Source of the DNA: Rhizobium vallis
Lineage (GTDB): Bacteria > Pseudomonadota > Alphaproteobacteria > Rhizobiales > Rhizobiaceae
Direction of reading: 5' to 3'
DNA length: 64,000 bases
Assembly (NCBI RefSeq): GCF_003985155.1
Contig: NZ_ML133687.1
Location: forward strand, 806,001 to 870,000
The position numbers and the translations under genes were made by a program. The notes below the pieces were generated by a model. That model saw only the letters and a list, made by a program, of their open reading frames with translations. It was not told the DNA's origin and searched no databases. This document shows positions 34,187-42,527 of the stretch, piece after piece; within the stretch, counting starts at the first letter, position 1, and every line of letters starts with the position of its first letter.

Positions 34187-34984
34187 TCACGCTTTCAGCA
34201 ACCACTCGTGCTCAGGGGCGTTGTGGAATTTCCAGATGCGCTTCGGTCCGGCCATGACGTTGAGATAATAGAGATCGTAGCCATGGGTTGCCGCGCAGGG
34301 GTGATAGCCCTTCGGCACCAACGTCACGTCGCCATCCTCGATCGCCATTGCCTCGTCGAGCGACCGATCGTCAGTGTAGACGCGCTGGAAGCCGAAACCC
34401 TGTGGCGGGTTGAGGCGGTGGTAATAGGTCTCTTCCAGGAAGCTTTCGTTCGGGAGATCGTCCTGGTCGTGCTTGTGCGGCGGATAGGAGGAGGTATGGC
34501 CGCCCGGGGTAATCACCTCGACGACGAGCAGCGAATGCGCCGAGCTGTCGTCTTCCGGCATGATATTGTTGACATAGCGCACATTCGTGCCTTTGCCGCG
34601 TGTCACCTGTGGATGCGTGCCGGGCGATATTTCCTTCGCCTGATAGGTGCCCCCGCCGGGCGCCGAGCAGACGGCGAGCTCCAGATCGGTCTCCGCTGTC
34701 ACCGACCACGTCGATTCCATCGGGATATAGAGCGCATGCGGAGCGCCTTCGAACGGGCTCATGCGGCCGCCGAGGGTCCCGAAATCCTTCGTTCCGGCCG
34801 ATGCCTTGCCCTTGCCGGTCACCCAGACAAGGCAGACTTCGCGATCGCCCGTCTCGCCGGAAACGCTTTCGCCCGGCTTCAGGCGATGCAGATCGAAGCC
34901 GACATAGGTCCAGCCGGCGCTTTCCGGCGTGACATGCGTGACGCGACCATGCGTGCCTGATGGTTTCACCTTGAGGTTTGGCAT
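34187..34984 (-). CDS. iolB: 5-deoxy-glucuronate isomerase
   Basis: The protein has 265 residues, the family length. It converts 5-deoxy-glucuronate to 5-dehydro-2-deoxy-gluconate in myo-inositol breakdown. The bicupin fold shows in LVVEVITPGGHTSSYPPHKHDQDDLPNESFLEETYYHRL, with the metal-binding His and Glu, and in GYHPCAATHGYDLYYLNVMAGP. AAGGA lies before the ATG. It is the last gene of iolCDEB, separated from iolE by a palindromic repeat element. Confidence 0.95.
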   Translation of the reverse strand: MPNLKVKPSGTHGRVTHVTPESAGWTYVGFDLHRLKPGESVSGETGDREVCLVWVTGKGKASAGTKDFGTLGGRMSPFEGAPHALYIPMESTWSVTAETDLELAVCSAPGGGTYQAKEISPGTHPQVTRGKGTNVRYVNNIMPEDDSSAHSLLVVEVITPGGHTSSYPPHKHDQDDLPNESFLEETYYHRLNPPQGFGFQRVYTDDRSLDEAMAIEDGDVTLVPKGYHPCAATHGYDLYYLNVMAGPKRIWKFHNAPEHEWLLKA

Positions 34985-35012
34985 TGGCTTTTCCTTCGTT
35001 ACTTGGAAAATT

Positions 35013-35166
35013 CCCCTCCCCAACCCCTCCCCACAAGGGGGAGGGACTACCTGCCGAGCTCTCTCCATTCTCGCCGTAACTTCTCGTCCAGAAGGACGCT
35101 CGCTCATGGCGTGAGGCGGTGCCGACGTTAAGTCCCTCCCCCTTGTGGGGAGGGGTTGGGGAGGGG
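35013..35166. repeat. RIME-like palindromic intergenic element between iolE and iolB
   Basis: The two ends (35013-35045 and 35133-35166) are near-perfect inverted copies of a GC-rich block built from CCCCTCCCCAA and CCCCACAAGGGGG. The middle contains GAGGCGGTGCC and GTTAAGTCC, also found in the second copy at 38050-38203. It resembles the small mosaic repeats common in Rhizobiaceae genomes. It will fold into strong hairpins in the operon mRNA. Confidence 0.75.
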
Positions 35167-35178
35167 TCTCTCAGCTCG

Positions 35179-36096
35179 TTATCCCTTCGGGAAACCTTCG
35201 GTTTCCACCGTATAACCCGCAGCCGTCATGACGCGCATCAGTTCGGCATGGCCGATCTCTGCCATCTTCTGCGGGGGCGCTTTACGTGGATCCTGTTCGG
35301 CTTCGACGACGAACCAGCCTTCATAGCCGTGATCGGCGAACCGCTGGACGATGGCGCCGAAATCGAGCGAGCCGTCGCCCGGCACCGTGAAGGCGCCGAG
35401 CGCCACCGCATCCAGGAAGGACTGCCGGCTGCGGTCGAGCCCATCGACCACAGACTTGCGGATGTCCTTGACGTGGACGTGGTTGATACGGGCGTGGTGA
35501 TTGTCGATGGCGCGCAGCACGTCGCCGCCGGCAAAGGCGAGATGCCCGGCGTCGAGTAGCAGCGGAATGCCTTCGCCCGAATGGCGCATGAAGGCATCGA
35601 GTTCCGGCTCGGTCTCAACGACCGCCGCCATGTGGTGGTGATAGGAGAGTGGCATACCCTGTTCGGCGCACCATTCGCCGAATTCGGTGACGCGGCGCGC
35701 ATAGGCCTTCATCTCGTCATCGGAAAGGCGCGGCTTGGTCGCGAGCGGCTTGGAGCGGTCGCCCTGGATCGAGCGGCCGACTTCGCCATAGACGATACAG
35801 GGCGCATTGACCGCCTTGAACAGCTCGATCATCGCAGCGATGCGATCCTTGTTGGCTGCAAGCTCCTCATTAACAAGCGTGCCGGAGAACCAGCCGCCGC
35901 ACAGCGTCACGTCGGCGGCGCGGAGGATCGGGAGCATCTCTTCCGGGTTGCTGGGGAAACGGCGGCCTTGTTCCATACCGGTGAAACCGGCGCTGCGCGA
36001 TTGCCGCAGGCATTCCTCGAGGGACACATCGTCGCTAAGCTCAGGAAGGTCGTCGTTCCACCAGGCGATGGGCGACATGCCAAGTTTGGCCTTCAT
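35179..36096 (-). CDS. iolE: Myo-inosose-2 dehydratase
   Basis: The protein has 305 residues. It removes water from 2-keto-myo-inositol (scyllo-inosose). It has a TIM-barrel AP-endonuclease-2 fold: MSPIAWWNDDLPELSDDVSLEECLRQSRSAGFTGMEQG at the start, metal-binding residues in YHHHMAAVVET, LLDAGHLAFAGGD, NHVHVKDIRK and WFVVEAEQD. AAGGAG precedes ATG 36096. It is 68 bases from iolD. Confidence 0.95.
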   Translation of the reverse strand: MKAKLGMSPIAWWNDDLPELSDDVSLEECLRQSRSAGFTGMEQGRRFPSNPEEMLPILRAADVTLCGGWFSGTLVNEELAANKDRIAAMIELFKAVNAPCIVYGEVGRSIQGDRSKPLATKPRLSDDEMKAYARRVTEFGEWCAEQGMPLSYHHHMAAVVETEPELDAFMRHSGEGIPLLLDAGHLAFAGGDVLRAIDNHHARINHVHVKDIRKSVVDGLDRSRQSFLDAVALGAFTVPGDGSLDFGAIVQRFADHGYEGWFVVEAEQDPRKAPPQKMAEIGHAELMRVMTAAGYTVETEGFPKG

Positions 36097-36164
36097 CAAT
36101 ATTCTCCTTAAAGACATTGCAGAGGAGCGGTTGCGCTCCTCTGGAAAAAATGACGGTAGCTGGT

Positions 36165-38015
36165 TCAGCCGATCCGCTGGGAAGCGCGCGCTTCGACGTA
36201 GCCCTTGCGCGCCTTGTTGACCTCTTCGCGCGGGCTGACTTCCGGCACCGCGACATCCCACCAGTGGCCGCCGGCCTCGGTGGTGATCAACGGATCGGTG
36301 TCGATGACGAAGACCGACGTGCGGTCGTTCTTCCGGGAATCGACGATTGCCTGCTCGAGTTCTGCGATGGAGCTGACCTTGACGGCGATGGCGCCCATGC
36401 TTTCGGCGTGCGCGCGGAAATCAATCTCCGGCATCACCTCGTGATAAGAGTCCTTGAGCAGATTGTTAAAGTTCGCGCCGCCGGTGCCCATCTGCAATCG
36501 ATTGATGCAGCCATAGCCGCGATTGTCGAGCACGACGATGTTAAGTTTGAGGCCGAGCATGACCGAGGTCGCAAGCTCGGAATTCATCATCATGTAGGAG
36601 CCGTCGCCGACCATGACGACGACATCCCGCTCGGGGCGCGCCATCTTGGCGCCGAGCCCCCCGGCAATCTCGTAGCCCATGCAGGAAAAGCCATACTCCA
36701 TGTGATAGCTGCCCGGCGCTGTCGCCGGCCAGAGCTTGTGCAGCTCGCCGGGAAGACCGCCCGCAGCACACAGCAGCGTCGTGTTCTCGCCGCCGATCGT
36801 GCGCACCACCGCGCCGATCACCTGCGCATCGGAGGGCAGGGCGGCGTTGGTCGTCGCCATCGCCTTGGCTGCAGCCTCCATCCAGACCTTTTTCTCTGCG
36901 GCTGCCTTGTCGGCGAGTGCCGCCGGCGCCTTCCAGACGGCAAGCCCCGATGAAAGAGCCTTCAGCCCTTCACGGGCATCGGCCACCAGCGGATGGCTAT
37001 CGTGCTTCACAGCATCATAGGCGGCGACGTTGAGGCCGATCATCTTGAGACTGTCGTTCTTGAAGAGCGCCCAGGAGCCGGTGGTGAAATCCTGGCAGCG
37101 TGTGCCGACGGCGATGACGAGATCCGTCTCTTCGGTGATCGCATTGGCCGCCGACGTACCGGTGACGCCGACCGAGCCGAGGGCGAGGGGATGGGTTTCG
37201 TTGATCGCCGATTTGCCGGCCTGGGTGACGACGACGGGAATGCCGTGCTTCTCCGCGAAGGCGGCAAGCTCCTTCGTTGCCTGCGAATAGAGGACACCGC
37301 CGCCGGCAAGGATAACCGGCTTCTGCGACACCTTGATCAGTGCGATGGCATTTGCCAGTTCGTCCGCATCCGGCTGCGGCCGACGGGTCGTCCAGACCTT
37401 TTCCTCAAACAGGCTTTCCGGATAATCGAAGGCTTCGGCCTGAACGTCCTGGCAGAGCGACAATGTCACCGGACCGCAATCGAGCGGATCGGTCAGCACC
37501 TGCATGGCGCGCTTCAGCGCCGAGATGATCTGTTCGGGCCGGGTAATGCGGTCGAAATAGCGCGAGACCGGACGGAAGGCATCATTGGCGGAAACCGTGC
37601 CGTCGCCGAAATCCTCGATTTGCTGCAGCACCGGATCGGGCGCGCGGTTGGCGAAGATGTCGCCGGGCAGGAAGAGAACCGGAATGCGGTTGACATGCGC
37701 GACACCCGCGGCCGTCACCATGTTCAGTGCCCCCGGGCCGATCGAGGTCGTGCAGGCCATGAAGCGGCTGCGGAAATTCGCCTTGGCATAGGCGATCGCG
37801 GCATGCGCCATGCCCTGTTCGTTATGAGCGCGATAGGTCGTGAGTTCACCACGAACCTGATAGAGCGCCTCGCCGATGCCGGCGACGTTGCCATGGCCGA
37901 AGATCGCCCAGACGCCGCCGAAGATCGGCACTTTCTTGCCATCGACGATCGTCATTTGAACTTTGAGGAAATGCGCGACGGCCTGCGCCATCGTCAACCG
38001 TATCGTCTTGCCCAT
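36165..38015 (-). CDS. iolD: 3D-(3,5/4)-trihydroxycyclohexane-1,2-dione hydrolase
   Basis: The protein has 616 residues. It opens the ring of the inositol intermediate using thiamine diphosphate. The conserved Glu lies in RAHNEQGMAHAAIAYA; the ThDP/Mg motif is GDGSYMMMNSELATSVMLGLKLNIVVLDNRGYGC. Start 38015 follows GGGAGG; the longer open frame would run into the repeat element. It is the second gene after iolC, behind the second repeat element. Confidence 0.96.
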   Translation of the reverse strand: MGKTIRLTMAQAVAHFLKVQMTIVDGKKVPIFGGVWAIFGHGNVAGIGEALYQVRGELTTYRAHNEQGMAHAAIAYAKANFRSRFMACTTSIGPGALNMVTAAGVAHVNRIPVLFLPGDIFANRAPDPVLQQIEDFGDGTVSANDAFRPVSRYFDRITRPEQIISALKRAMQVLTDPLDCGPVTLSLCQDVQAEAFDYPESLFEEKVWTTRRPQPDADELANAIALIKVSQKPVILAGGGVLYSQATKELAAFAEKHGIPVVVTQAGKSAINETHPLALGSVGVTGTSAANAITEETDLVIAVGTRCQDFTTGSWALFKNDSLKMIGLNVAAYDAVKHDSHPLVADAREGLKALSSGLAVWKAPAALADKAAAEKKVWMEAAAKAMATTNAALPSDAQVIGAVVRTIGGENTTLLCAAGGLPGELHKLWPATAPGSYHMEYGFSCMGYEIAGGLGAKMARPERDVVVMVGDGSYMMMNSELATSVMLGLKLNIVVLDNRGYGCINRLQMGTGGANFNNLLKDSYHEVMPEIDFRAHAESMGAIAVKVSSIAELEQAIVDSRKNDRTSVFVIDTDPLITTEAGGHWWDVAVPEVSPREEVNKARKGYVEARASQRIG

Positions 38016-38049
38016 CGGGGCCTCCCGCAATCTTTGTTCTACTTGGCTT

Positions 38050-38203
38050 CCCCTCCCCAACCCTCCCCACAAGGGAGGGGTTAACCTGTCGTGCCGTTTC
38101 ACGCCTATTGCAGCGCTTCTCCCGGCAGGACGGCTGCCGCCTAGTTGCGAGGCGGTGCCCCAAGTTAAGTCCCTCCCCCTTGTGGGGAGGGGTTGGGGAG
38201 GGG
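38050..38203. repeat. RIME-like palindromic intergenic element between iolC and iolD
   Basis: This is the second copy of the element at 35013-35166, with inverted arms 38050-38080 and 38170-38203 and the same inner GAGGCGGTGCC and GTTAAGTCC blocks. Two copies in one operon sit after iolC and after iolE. Confidence 0.75.
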
Positions 38204-38212
38204 TCTTAATTC

Positions 38213-40147
38213 TCAGTGAAGCCCGCGCGTCTTAAGCCAGGCTTCTGTCAATTGCCGGAAGCGGCCGGCCATGTCGGCGATCGCCTCCTCGTCGTTCATT
38301 CCGCCAGAAAGCCAAGCGCGCGCCGGATCGGCAAAGATCGTCCGGCCGACGGCAAAGCCCTTCACGGAGGGAGCTGCCAGTGTCGCCTCGAAGCAGGAGA
38401 TCAACTCGTCGGCCGGCGCCTCGAGCCCCAGCAGCACGATACCACGGCACCATGGATCATTTTTGGCGATCACCGCATCGATTTTCTTCCAGGCCTCGCG
38501 CGATGCCTGCGGCTCGAGCTTCCACCAGTCCGGCTTGATGCCGAGCGCATAGAGCTCCTCCAGCGCGGTGGCGATCGTATCGTCGGTGAGCGGCCCGTTC
38601 TTGCCGGCGATGATCTCGACCAGCAACTCGCGGCCAACCTTGCGCGCGGCCTCGAAAAGCGTGCGCAGTTTTTCCTGCTGCTCCGTCTTCAATTCCGAAG
38701 GATCATCTGGGTGATAGAAGCACAGGCACTTGATGCAATGGCCAAGCGGCCATTCCACAAGCTGCGAGCCGATATCCTGGCTGAATTCAAAGCGCAGCGG
38801 CTTCGAGCCCGGCAATTCCACCGGCCGGCCGATCCAGGAGAAGTTCTTCGTTGCCGCATCAAAGAAGGCGTCGCGGCCGAAGCGTTCGTCGATCAGCATG
38901 CCGTAGCCATCGCGGCCGTTCGAAACACGCGCCGCTGCCTCGACCGCCAGCCGCTTGAAAGCGACGATCCTGTCATGGCCGACGCCGAGCTCATCGGCAA
39001 CGCTGACGAGCTGCGAACGGTGATCGATCGCCAGCGCCATCAACAGCGGAATTTCACCCCGCCGGGTCGATGCCCAATGGATATGGTTGATCGCCTCGTC
39101 TTTGCGAAGTGCGCGATGCTTGCTGCCGGTCTTGAGGAAGAAGTCGAGTTCCGCCCAGGTCGGATATTCCGGCGAGCAGAGCAGGCGGGAGACAGCAAAG
39201 GCGCCGCAGGCATTGGCCCAGGTGGCGCAGGTCTTCAGCGGTTCGTCGCGCAGGAAGCCGCGCAGGAAGCCGGACATGAAAGCATCGCCGGCGCCGAGCA
39301 CGTTGAATACCTCGATCGGAAAACCTTCGCCCACGATGCCGGCTTCGAGATCGTCGGCGATTGGCCCGTCATAGACGATGCAGCCCATGGCGCCGCGCTT
39401 GAGCACGATCGTCGCCGGCGTAAGGCGGCGGATCTCCTTCAGCGCGCCGAGCACGTCGTCGGCGCCGGAAGCGATCAGGATCTCCTCTTCGGTGCCGACG
39501 ATGAGGTCGCAGTCGGGCAATGTCTCCTTCATCTTGGAGGAGACGCGGTCGGATTTCACGTAGCGCTCGAAACCTTCCGCATGACCGGCAAGACCCCAGA
39601 GATTCGGCCGGTAATCGATGTCGAAGATCACCTTGCGGCCGTTCGCCTTGGCGATGCGGATAGCCTTGCGCTGCGCGGCCTCGGTATTCGGCCGCGAGAA
39701 ATGCGTGCCGGAAACGAGAACGGCGCGCGAGGATTTGATGAAGTTTTCGTCGATATCGCCGTCATCGAGCGCCATATCGGCGCAGTCGGAGCGATAGAAG
39801 ATCATCGGCGACACGCCCTCGGCCTCGACCGCAAGCAGCACCAGCGCGGTCAGCCGTTCCTTGTCGGTAATGATGCCGTCCGTCGCAACGCCTTCGCGCG
39901 CCGCCTGCTCGCGAATGAAGCGTCCCATCTGCTCGTCGCCGACGCGGGTGATGAGGCCGGATTTCAGGCCGAGTCGCGCCGTGCCGATGGCAATGTTCGA
40001 TGGGCAGCCGCCGACGGATTTGGCGAAGGAGGCGATATCCTCCAATCGCGAACCGATCTGCTGGCCGTAAAGATCGACCGAGGAGCGGCCGATAGTGATT
40101 ACATCAAGCGCCGGCTCCGGCTGTATGCCCGGATTCGATTGTACCAT
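38213..40147 (-). CDS. iolC: Fused 5-dehydro-2-deoxygluconokinase and DUF2090 aldolase-like domain
   Basis: The protein has 644 residues. Residues 1-330 are a PfkB sugar kinase (DVITIGRSSVDLYGQQIGSRL at the start, VLGAGDAFMSGFLRGFL with the catalytic Asp). Residues 335-644 are a DUF2090 domain with a class I aldolase-like fold (LLMALAIDHRSQL, ELLVEIIAGKNG). The fusion would phosphorylate 5-dehydro-2-deoxygluconate and cleave the product, which explains the absence of iolJ in the operon. GGGAGG precedes the ATG. It is the first gene of iolCDEB. Confidence 0.94.
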   Translation of the reverse strand: MVQSNPGIQPEPALDVITIGRSSVDLYGQQIGSRLEDIASFAKSVGGCPSNIAIGTARLGLKSGLITRVGDEQMGRFIREQAAREGVATDGIITDKERLTALVLLAVEAEGVSPMIFYRSDCADMALDDGDIDENFIKSSRAVLVSGTHFSRPNTEAAQRKAIRIAKANGRKVIFDIDYRPNLWGLAGHAEGFERYVKSDRVSSKMKETLPDCDLIVGTEEEILIASGADDVLGALKEIRRLTPATIVLKRGAMGCIVYDGPIADDLEAGIVGEGFPIEVFNVLGAGDAFMSGFLRGFLRDEPLKTCATWANACGAFAVSRLLCSPEYPTWAELDFFLKTGSKHRALRKDEAINHIHWASTRRGEIPLLMALAIDHRSQLVSVADELGVGHDRIVAFKRLAVEAAARVSNGRDGYGMLIDERFGRDAFFDAATKNFSWIGRPVELPGSKPLRFEFSQDIGSQLVEWPLGHCIKCLCFYHPDDPSELKTEQQEKLRTLFEAARKVGRELLVEIIAGKNGPLTDDTIATALEELYALGIKPDWWKLEPQASREAWKKIDAVIAKNDPWCRGIVLLGLEAPADELISCFEATLAAPSVKGFAVGRTIFADPARAWLSGGMNDEEAIADMAGRFRQLTEAWLKTRGLH

Positions 40148-40201
40148 GATGTCCTCCCGCTAGATTTTGCGCGGCTTCCAGTGCCTGCGAATTTTCAATA
40201 A

Positions 40202-40217
40202 TGAAACATCGGTTCCA
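40202..40217. promoter_or_regulatory. Operator-like site A upstream of iolC
   Basis: It reads TGAAACATCGGTTCCA, fitting GRAA-N6-TTCC. It lies 55 bases upstream of the iolC start, exactly 30 bases from site B, about three helical turns. It is the probable IolR binding site. Confidence 0.55.
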
Positions 40218-40231
40218 CAAACTTGTCAATT

Positions 40232-40247
40232 CGGAATGTTTATTCCA
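40232..40247. promoter_or_regulatory. Operator-like site B upstream of iolC
   Basis: It reads CGGAATGTTTATTCCA, a perfect GGAA-N6-TTCC palindrome. It overlaps the last codons of iolR and lies on the same face of the helix as site A. Confidence 0.6.
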
Positions 40248-41115
40248 TTTTCACTTTTGCGGATTTTGAATGCTGACGCTTGCGCCGCCGCTCGGCGATT
40301 GCGACCGGCAGTGCCATGGCGAGCGCCATCGAGGCTGAAAGCGAGCGGAAGCCGGCAAAATCGGCCTCAGCCACTTCGAACCAATGCGTTGCGCAGGCGG
40401 CAAGGGGCGAGAAGGCCGAATCGGTGATCGCGATGACGGGAACGCCGCGATCGGCAAGCTCCTGGCTCTGGGTAAGGCTGTCGGCCGCATAGGGCGAGAA
40501 GCTCGCCGCGATTGCCGCATCCTTGGGGGTTGCGAACTGCACCATTTCAGGGTCGACGCCGTTCGGCGAGGCGACGATCTGGTGACGGATGTTGAGCTTG
40601 GAAAAAGCGTAGGTCATATGCGCCGTCAGCGGATAGGAACGCCGCTTGGCGATCAGATAGATCGTCTCGGCGCTGGCAAGGATATTCACCGCGTTCGTGA
40701 AGGTGTCGCTCCGCACTGTCGCCGCCAGCCGGTTGACCGATTGGTTTGCCGCGGCAATGAAGCCCGAAAGCAGATTGGCATCTTCATCGTCGCCGCTCGA
40801 TTGTTCCAGCGTGACCAGCCGCTCTTCGTAGCTCAGCGTCCGATCGCGCAGCCTTTCGCGAAAGATGCTTTGAAGGTCGGAAAAGCCTTCATAGCCCAAA
40901 TGGTGCGCCAGGCGCACCAATGTCGAAGGCTGGACGTCGGAAGCAGCTGCGATACTCGCCGTCGTGCCGAAGGCGATCTCATCGGGATTGCCGAGCGCGA
41001 AGGCTGCGACCTGCGCCAGTCGCTTCGGCATGCTCGCCTTGCGCTCGATGATGGTGCTGCGCAGACTTTCGAAATCGCGCGGCACACGCGCGTGCCTCGG
41101 GGAATCGTTATCCAT
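40240..41115 (-). CDS. iolR: RpiR-family repressor of inositol catabolism
   Basis: The protein has 291 residues. N-terminal HTH_6 region: LAQVAAFALGNPDEIAFGTTASIAAASDVQPSTLVRLAHHLGYEGFSDLQ. The SIS sugar-phosphate sensor domain spans about 125-260 (AETIYLIAKRRSYPLTAHMTYAFSKLN, AIAASFSPYAADSLTQSQELADRGVPVIAITDS). IolR of this type represses iol genes in Sinorhizobium until an inositol-derived metabolite appears. It lies directly upstream of iolC; an operator-like site is in front of its own start, so autoregulation is likely. Confidence 0.92.
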   Translation of the reverse strand: MDNDSPRHARVPRDFESLRSTIIERKASMPKRLAQVAAFALGNPDEIAFGTTASIAAASDVQPSTLVRLAHHLGYEGFSDLQSIFRERLRDRTLSYEERLVTLEQSSGDDEDANLLSGFIAAANQSVNRLAATVRSDTFTNAVNILASAETIYLIAKRRSYPLTAHMTYAFSKLNIRHQIVASPNGVDPEMVQFATPKDAAIAASFSPYAADSLTQSQELADRGVPVIAITDSAFSPLAACATHWFEVAEADFAGFRSLSASMALAMALPVAIAERRRKRQHSKSAKVKME

Positions 41116-41132
41116 GCTTGCGGCTCACGAGA

Positions 41133-41148
41133 TGAAACAAATATTCCA
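41133..41148. promoter_or_regulatory. Operator-like site C upstream of iolR
   Basis: It reads TGAAACAAATATTCCA. It shares the TGAAAC start and TTCCA end with site A and lies 18 bases before the iolR start codon. Confidence 0.55.
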
Positions 41149-41275
41149 TAATTGCCGAGCATAGACGATTTCAAAGGGCGTGCCTAATTGTTTTTAATGC
41201 CCTGTAATTGAAGGGTTTTGAACAGTTTGCCTGGCGGTAGACCAGAAAAGCCGGCCCGATCATCCCTTGTCAAAA

Positions 41276-41291
41276 TGATCCAAATATTCCA
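41276..41291. promoter_or_regulatory. Operator-like site D upstream of the oxidoreductase gene
   Basis: It reads TGATCCAAATATTCCA. Ten bases in a row equal site C. It lies 35 bases before the ATG of the Gfo/Idh/MocA gene. Confidence 0.5.
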
Positions 41292-41325
41292 AAAATCTGC
41301 GGCATAGCTCTTGAGGAGACAGAAA

Positions 41326-42441
41326 ATGAAGCCACTCGGCATCGGTTTGATCGGCACCGGCTATATGGGCAAGTGCCATGCATTGGCGTGGAATGCGGTG
41401 AAGACGGTGTTCGGCGATGTCGAGCGTCCACGCCTCGTGCATCTTGCGGAAGCCAATGCAGGGCTCGCTGAGACGCGTGCCGCTGAATTCGGCTTCGAGA
41501 AGGCGACGGCCGATTGGAGAGCGCTGATCGCCGACCCCGAGGTCGACGTCGTCTCCGTCACCACGCCCAATCAGTTCCATGCCGAGATGGCGATTGCGGC
41601 CCTGGAGGCCGGCAAGCATGTCTGGTGCGAAAAGCCGATGGCGCCGGCCTACGCCGATGCCGAACGCATGCTGGAAACGGCGAAGAGATCAGGCAAGGTC
41701 GCCGCGTTGGGCTATAATTACATCCAGAATCCGATCATGCGCCACATCAAGACGCTTGTCGGTGAGGGCGCCATCGGCGCGGTCAACCATATCCGCGTCG
41801 AGATGGATGAGGATTTCATGGCCGATCCCGATGCCTTCTTCTATTGGAAGAGCGAGCTTTCTGCAGGCTACGGCGCGCTCGACGATTTCGCGGTGCACCC
41901 GCTGTCGCTGCTCTGGTATCTTTTCGGGCATGTCGAGGCGGTCATAACGGATATGGCAAAGCCCTATCCGGATCGCCCTTTGAGCGAAGGTGGTCGCCGC
42001 ACAGTCGAAAACCATGATGCCGCCAACGTGCTGATGCGGCTTGGTGGGGGCATTTCCGCGGTGTTGATGGCGAATCGGGCCGCCTGGGGGCGCAAGGGCC
42101 GCATCGCCCTGCAGATTTTCGGCTCGAAAGGCTCGATCGTCTACGATCAGGAGCGCATGAACGAATTCGAACTTTATCAGGCCGAAGGGCGTGGCTCGGA
42201 ACAGGGTTTCCGCAAGATACTGGCGGCACCTTCCCATCGGCCTTATGATCGCTTCATTCCGGCGCCCGGCCACGGGCTCGGCTTCAACGATCTGAAGATC
42301 ATCGAATGCCGAGAGCTGATTCTGGCAATATCCGGCGAGCCGTCGTCGATCGTGACATTCGAAGACGGTCTCAGGATAGAGAAGTCGGTGCATGCCATGG
42401 CACAGTCCTTCCACGAGCGTCGCTGGATCGAGATCGGCTGA
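41326..42441 (+). CDS. Gfo/Idh/MocA-family oxidoreductase, inositol-linked
   Basis: The protein has 371 residues. Rossmann start GIGLIGTGYMGKCHALAW, then VTTPNQFHAEMAIAALEAGKHVWCEKPMA with the catalytic-type Lys, and DDFAVHPLSLLWYLFG with the His of the active site. It is longer than, and different at the N-terminus from, rhizobial inositol 2-dehydrogenase IdhA. AGGAG is 8 bases before ATG 41326. It is divergent from iolR and shares its operator type, so it probably oxidises an inositol isomer such as scyllo- or chiro-inositol. Confidence 0.87.
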   Translation: MKPLGIGLIGTGYMGKCHALAWNAVKTVFGDVERPRLVHLAEANAGLAETRAAEFGFEKATADWRALIADPEVDVVSVTTPNQFHAEMAIAALEAGKHVWCEKPMAPAYADAERMLETAKRSGKVAALGYNYIQNPIMRHIKTLVGEGAIGAVNHIRVEMDEDFMADPDAFFYWKSELSAGYGALDDFAVHPLSLLWYLFGHVEAVITDMAKPYPDRPLSEGGRRTVENHDAANVLMRLGGGISAVLMANRAAWGRKGRIALQIFGSKGSIVYDQERMNEFELYQAEGRGSEQGFRKILAAPSHRPYDRFIPAPGHGLGFNDLKIIECRELILAISGEPSSIVTFEDGLRIEKSVHAMAQSFHERRWIEIG

Positions 42442-42527
42442 ATGTAAGAAGCCGCTTTCCGTTGACGGCGCGCGGAGCAGGGGATACGCCTCGCATGGTT
42501 GTCAGGCGCAGTTTCGGGAGTGAGATC

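Noticed and set aside
36993..38084. Open frame of 363 codons opposite iolD
   Set aside because: It is an antisense shadow of a clear ThDP enzyme gene.
35013..38203. CRISPR-like repeats in the iol region
   Set aside because: There are only two copies, about 3 kb apart, each with inner inverted arms and no spacers. They are intergenic mosaic repeats.
38216..40201. Open frame of 661 codons on the plus strand opposite iolC
   Set aside because: It mirrors the codon pattern of iolC, lacks a ribosome-binding site and any recognisable motif. It is a high-GC antisense shadow.
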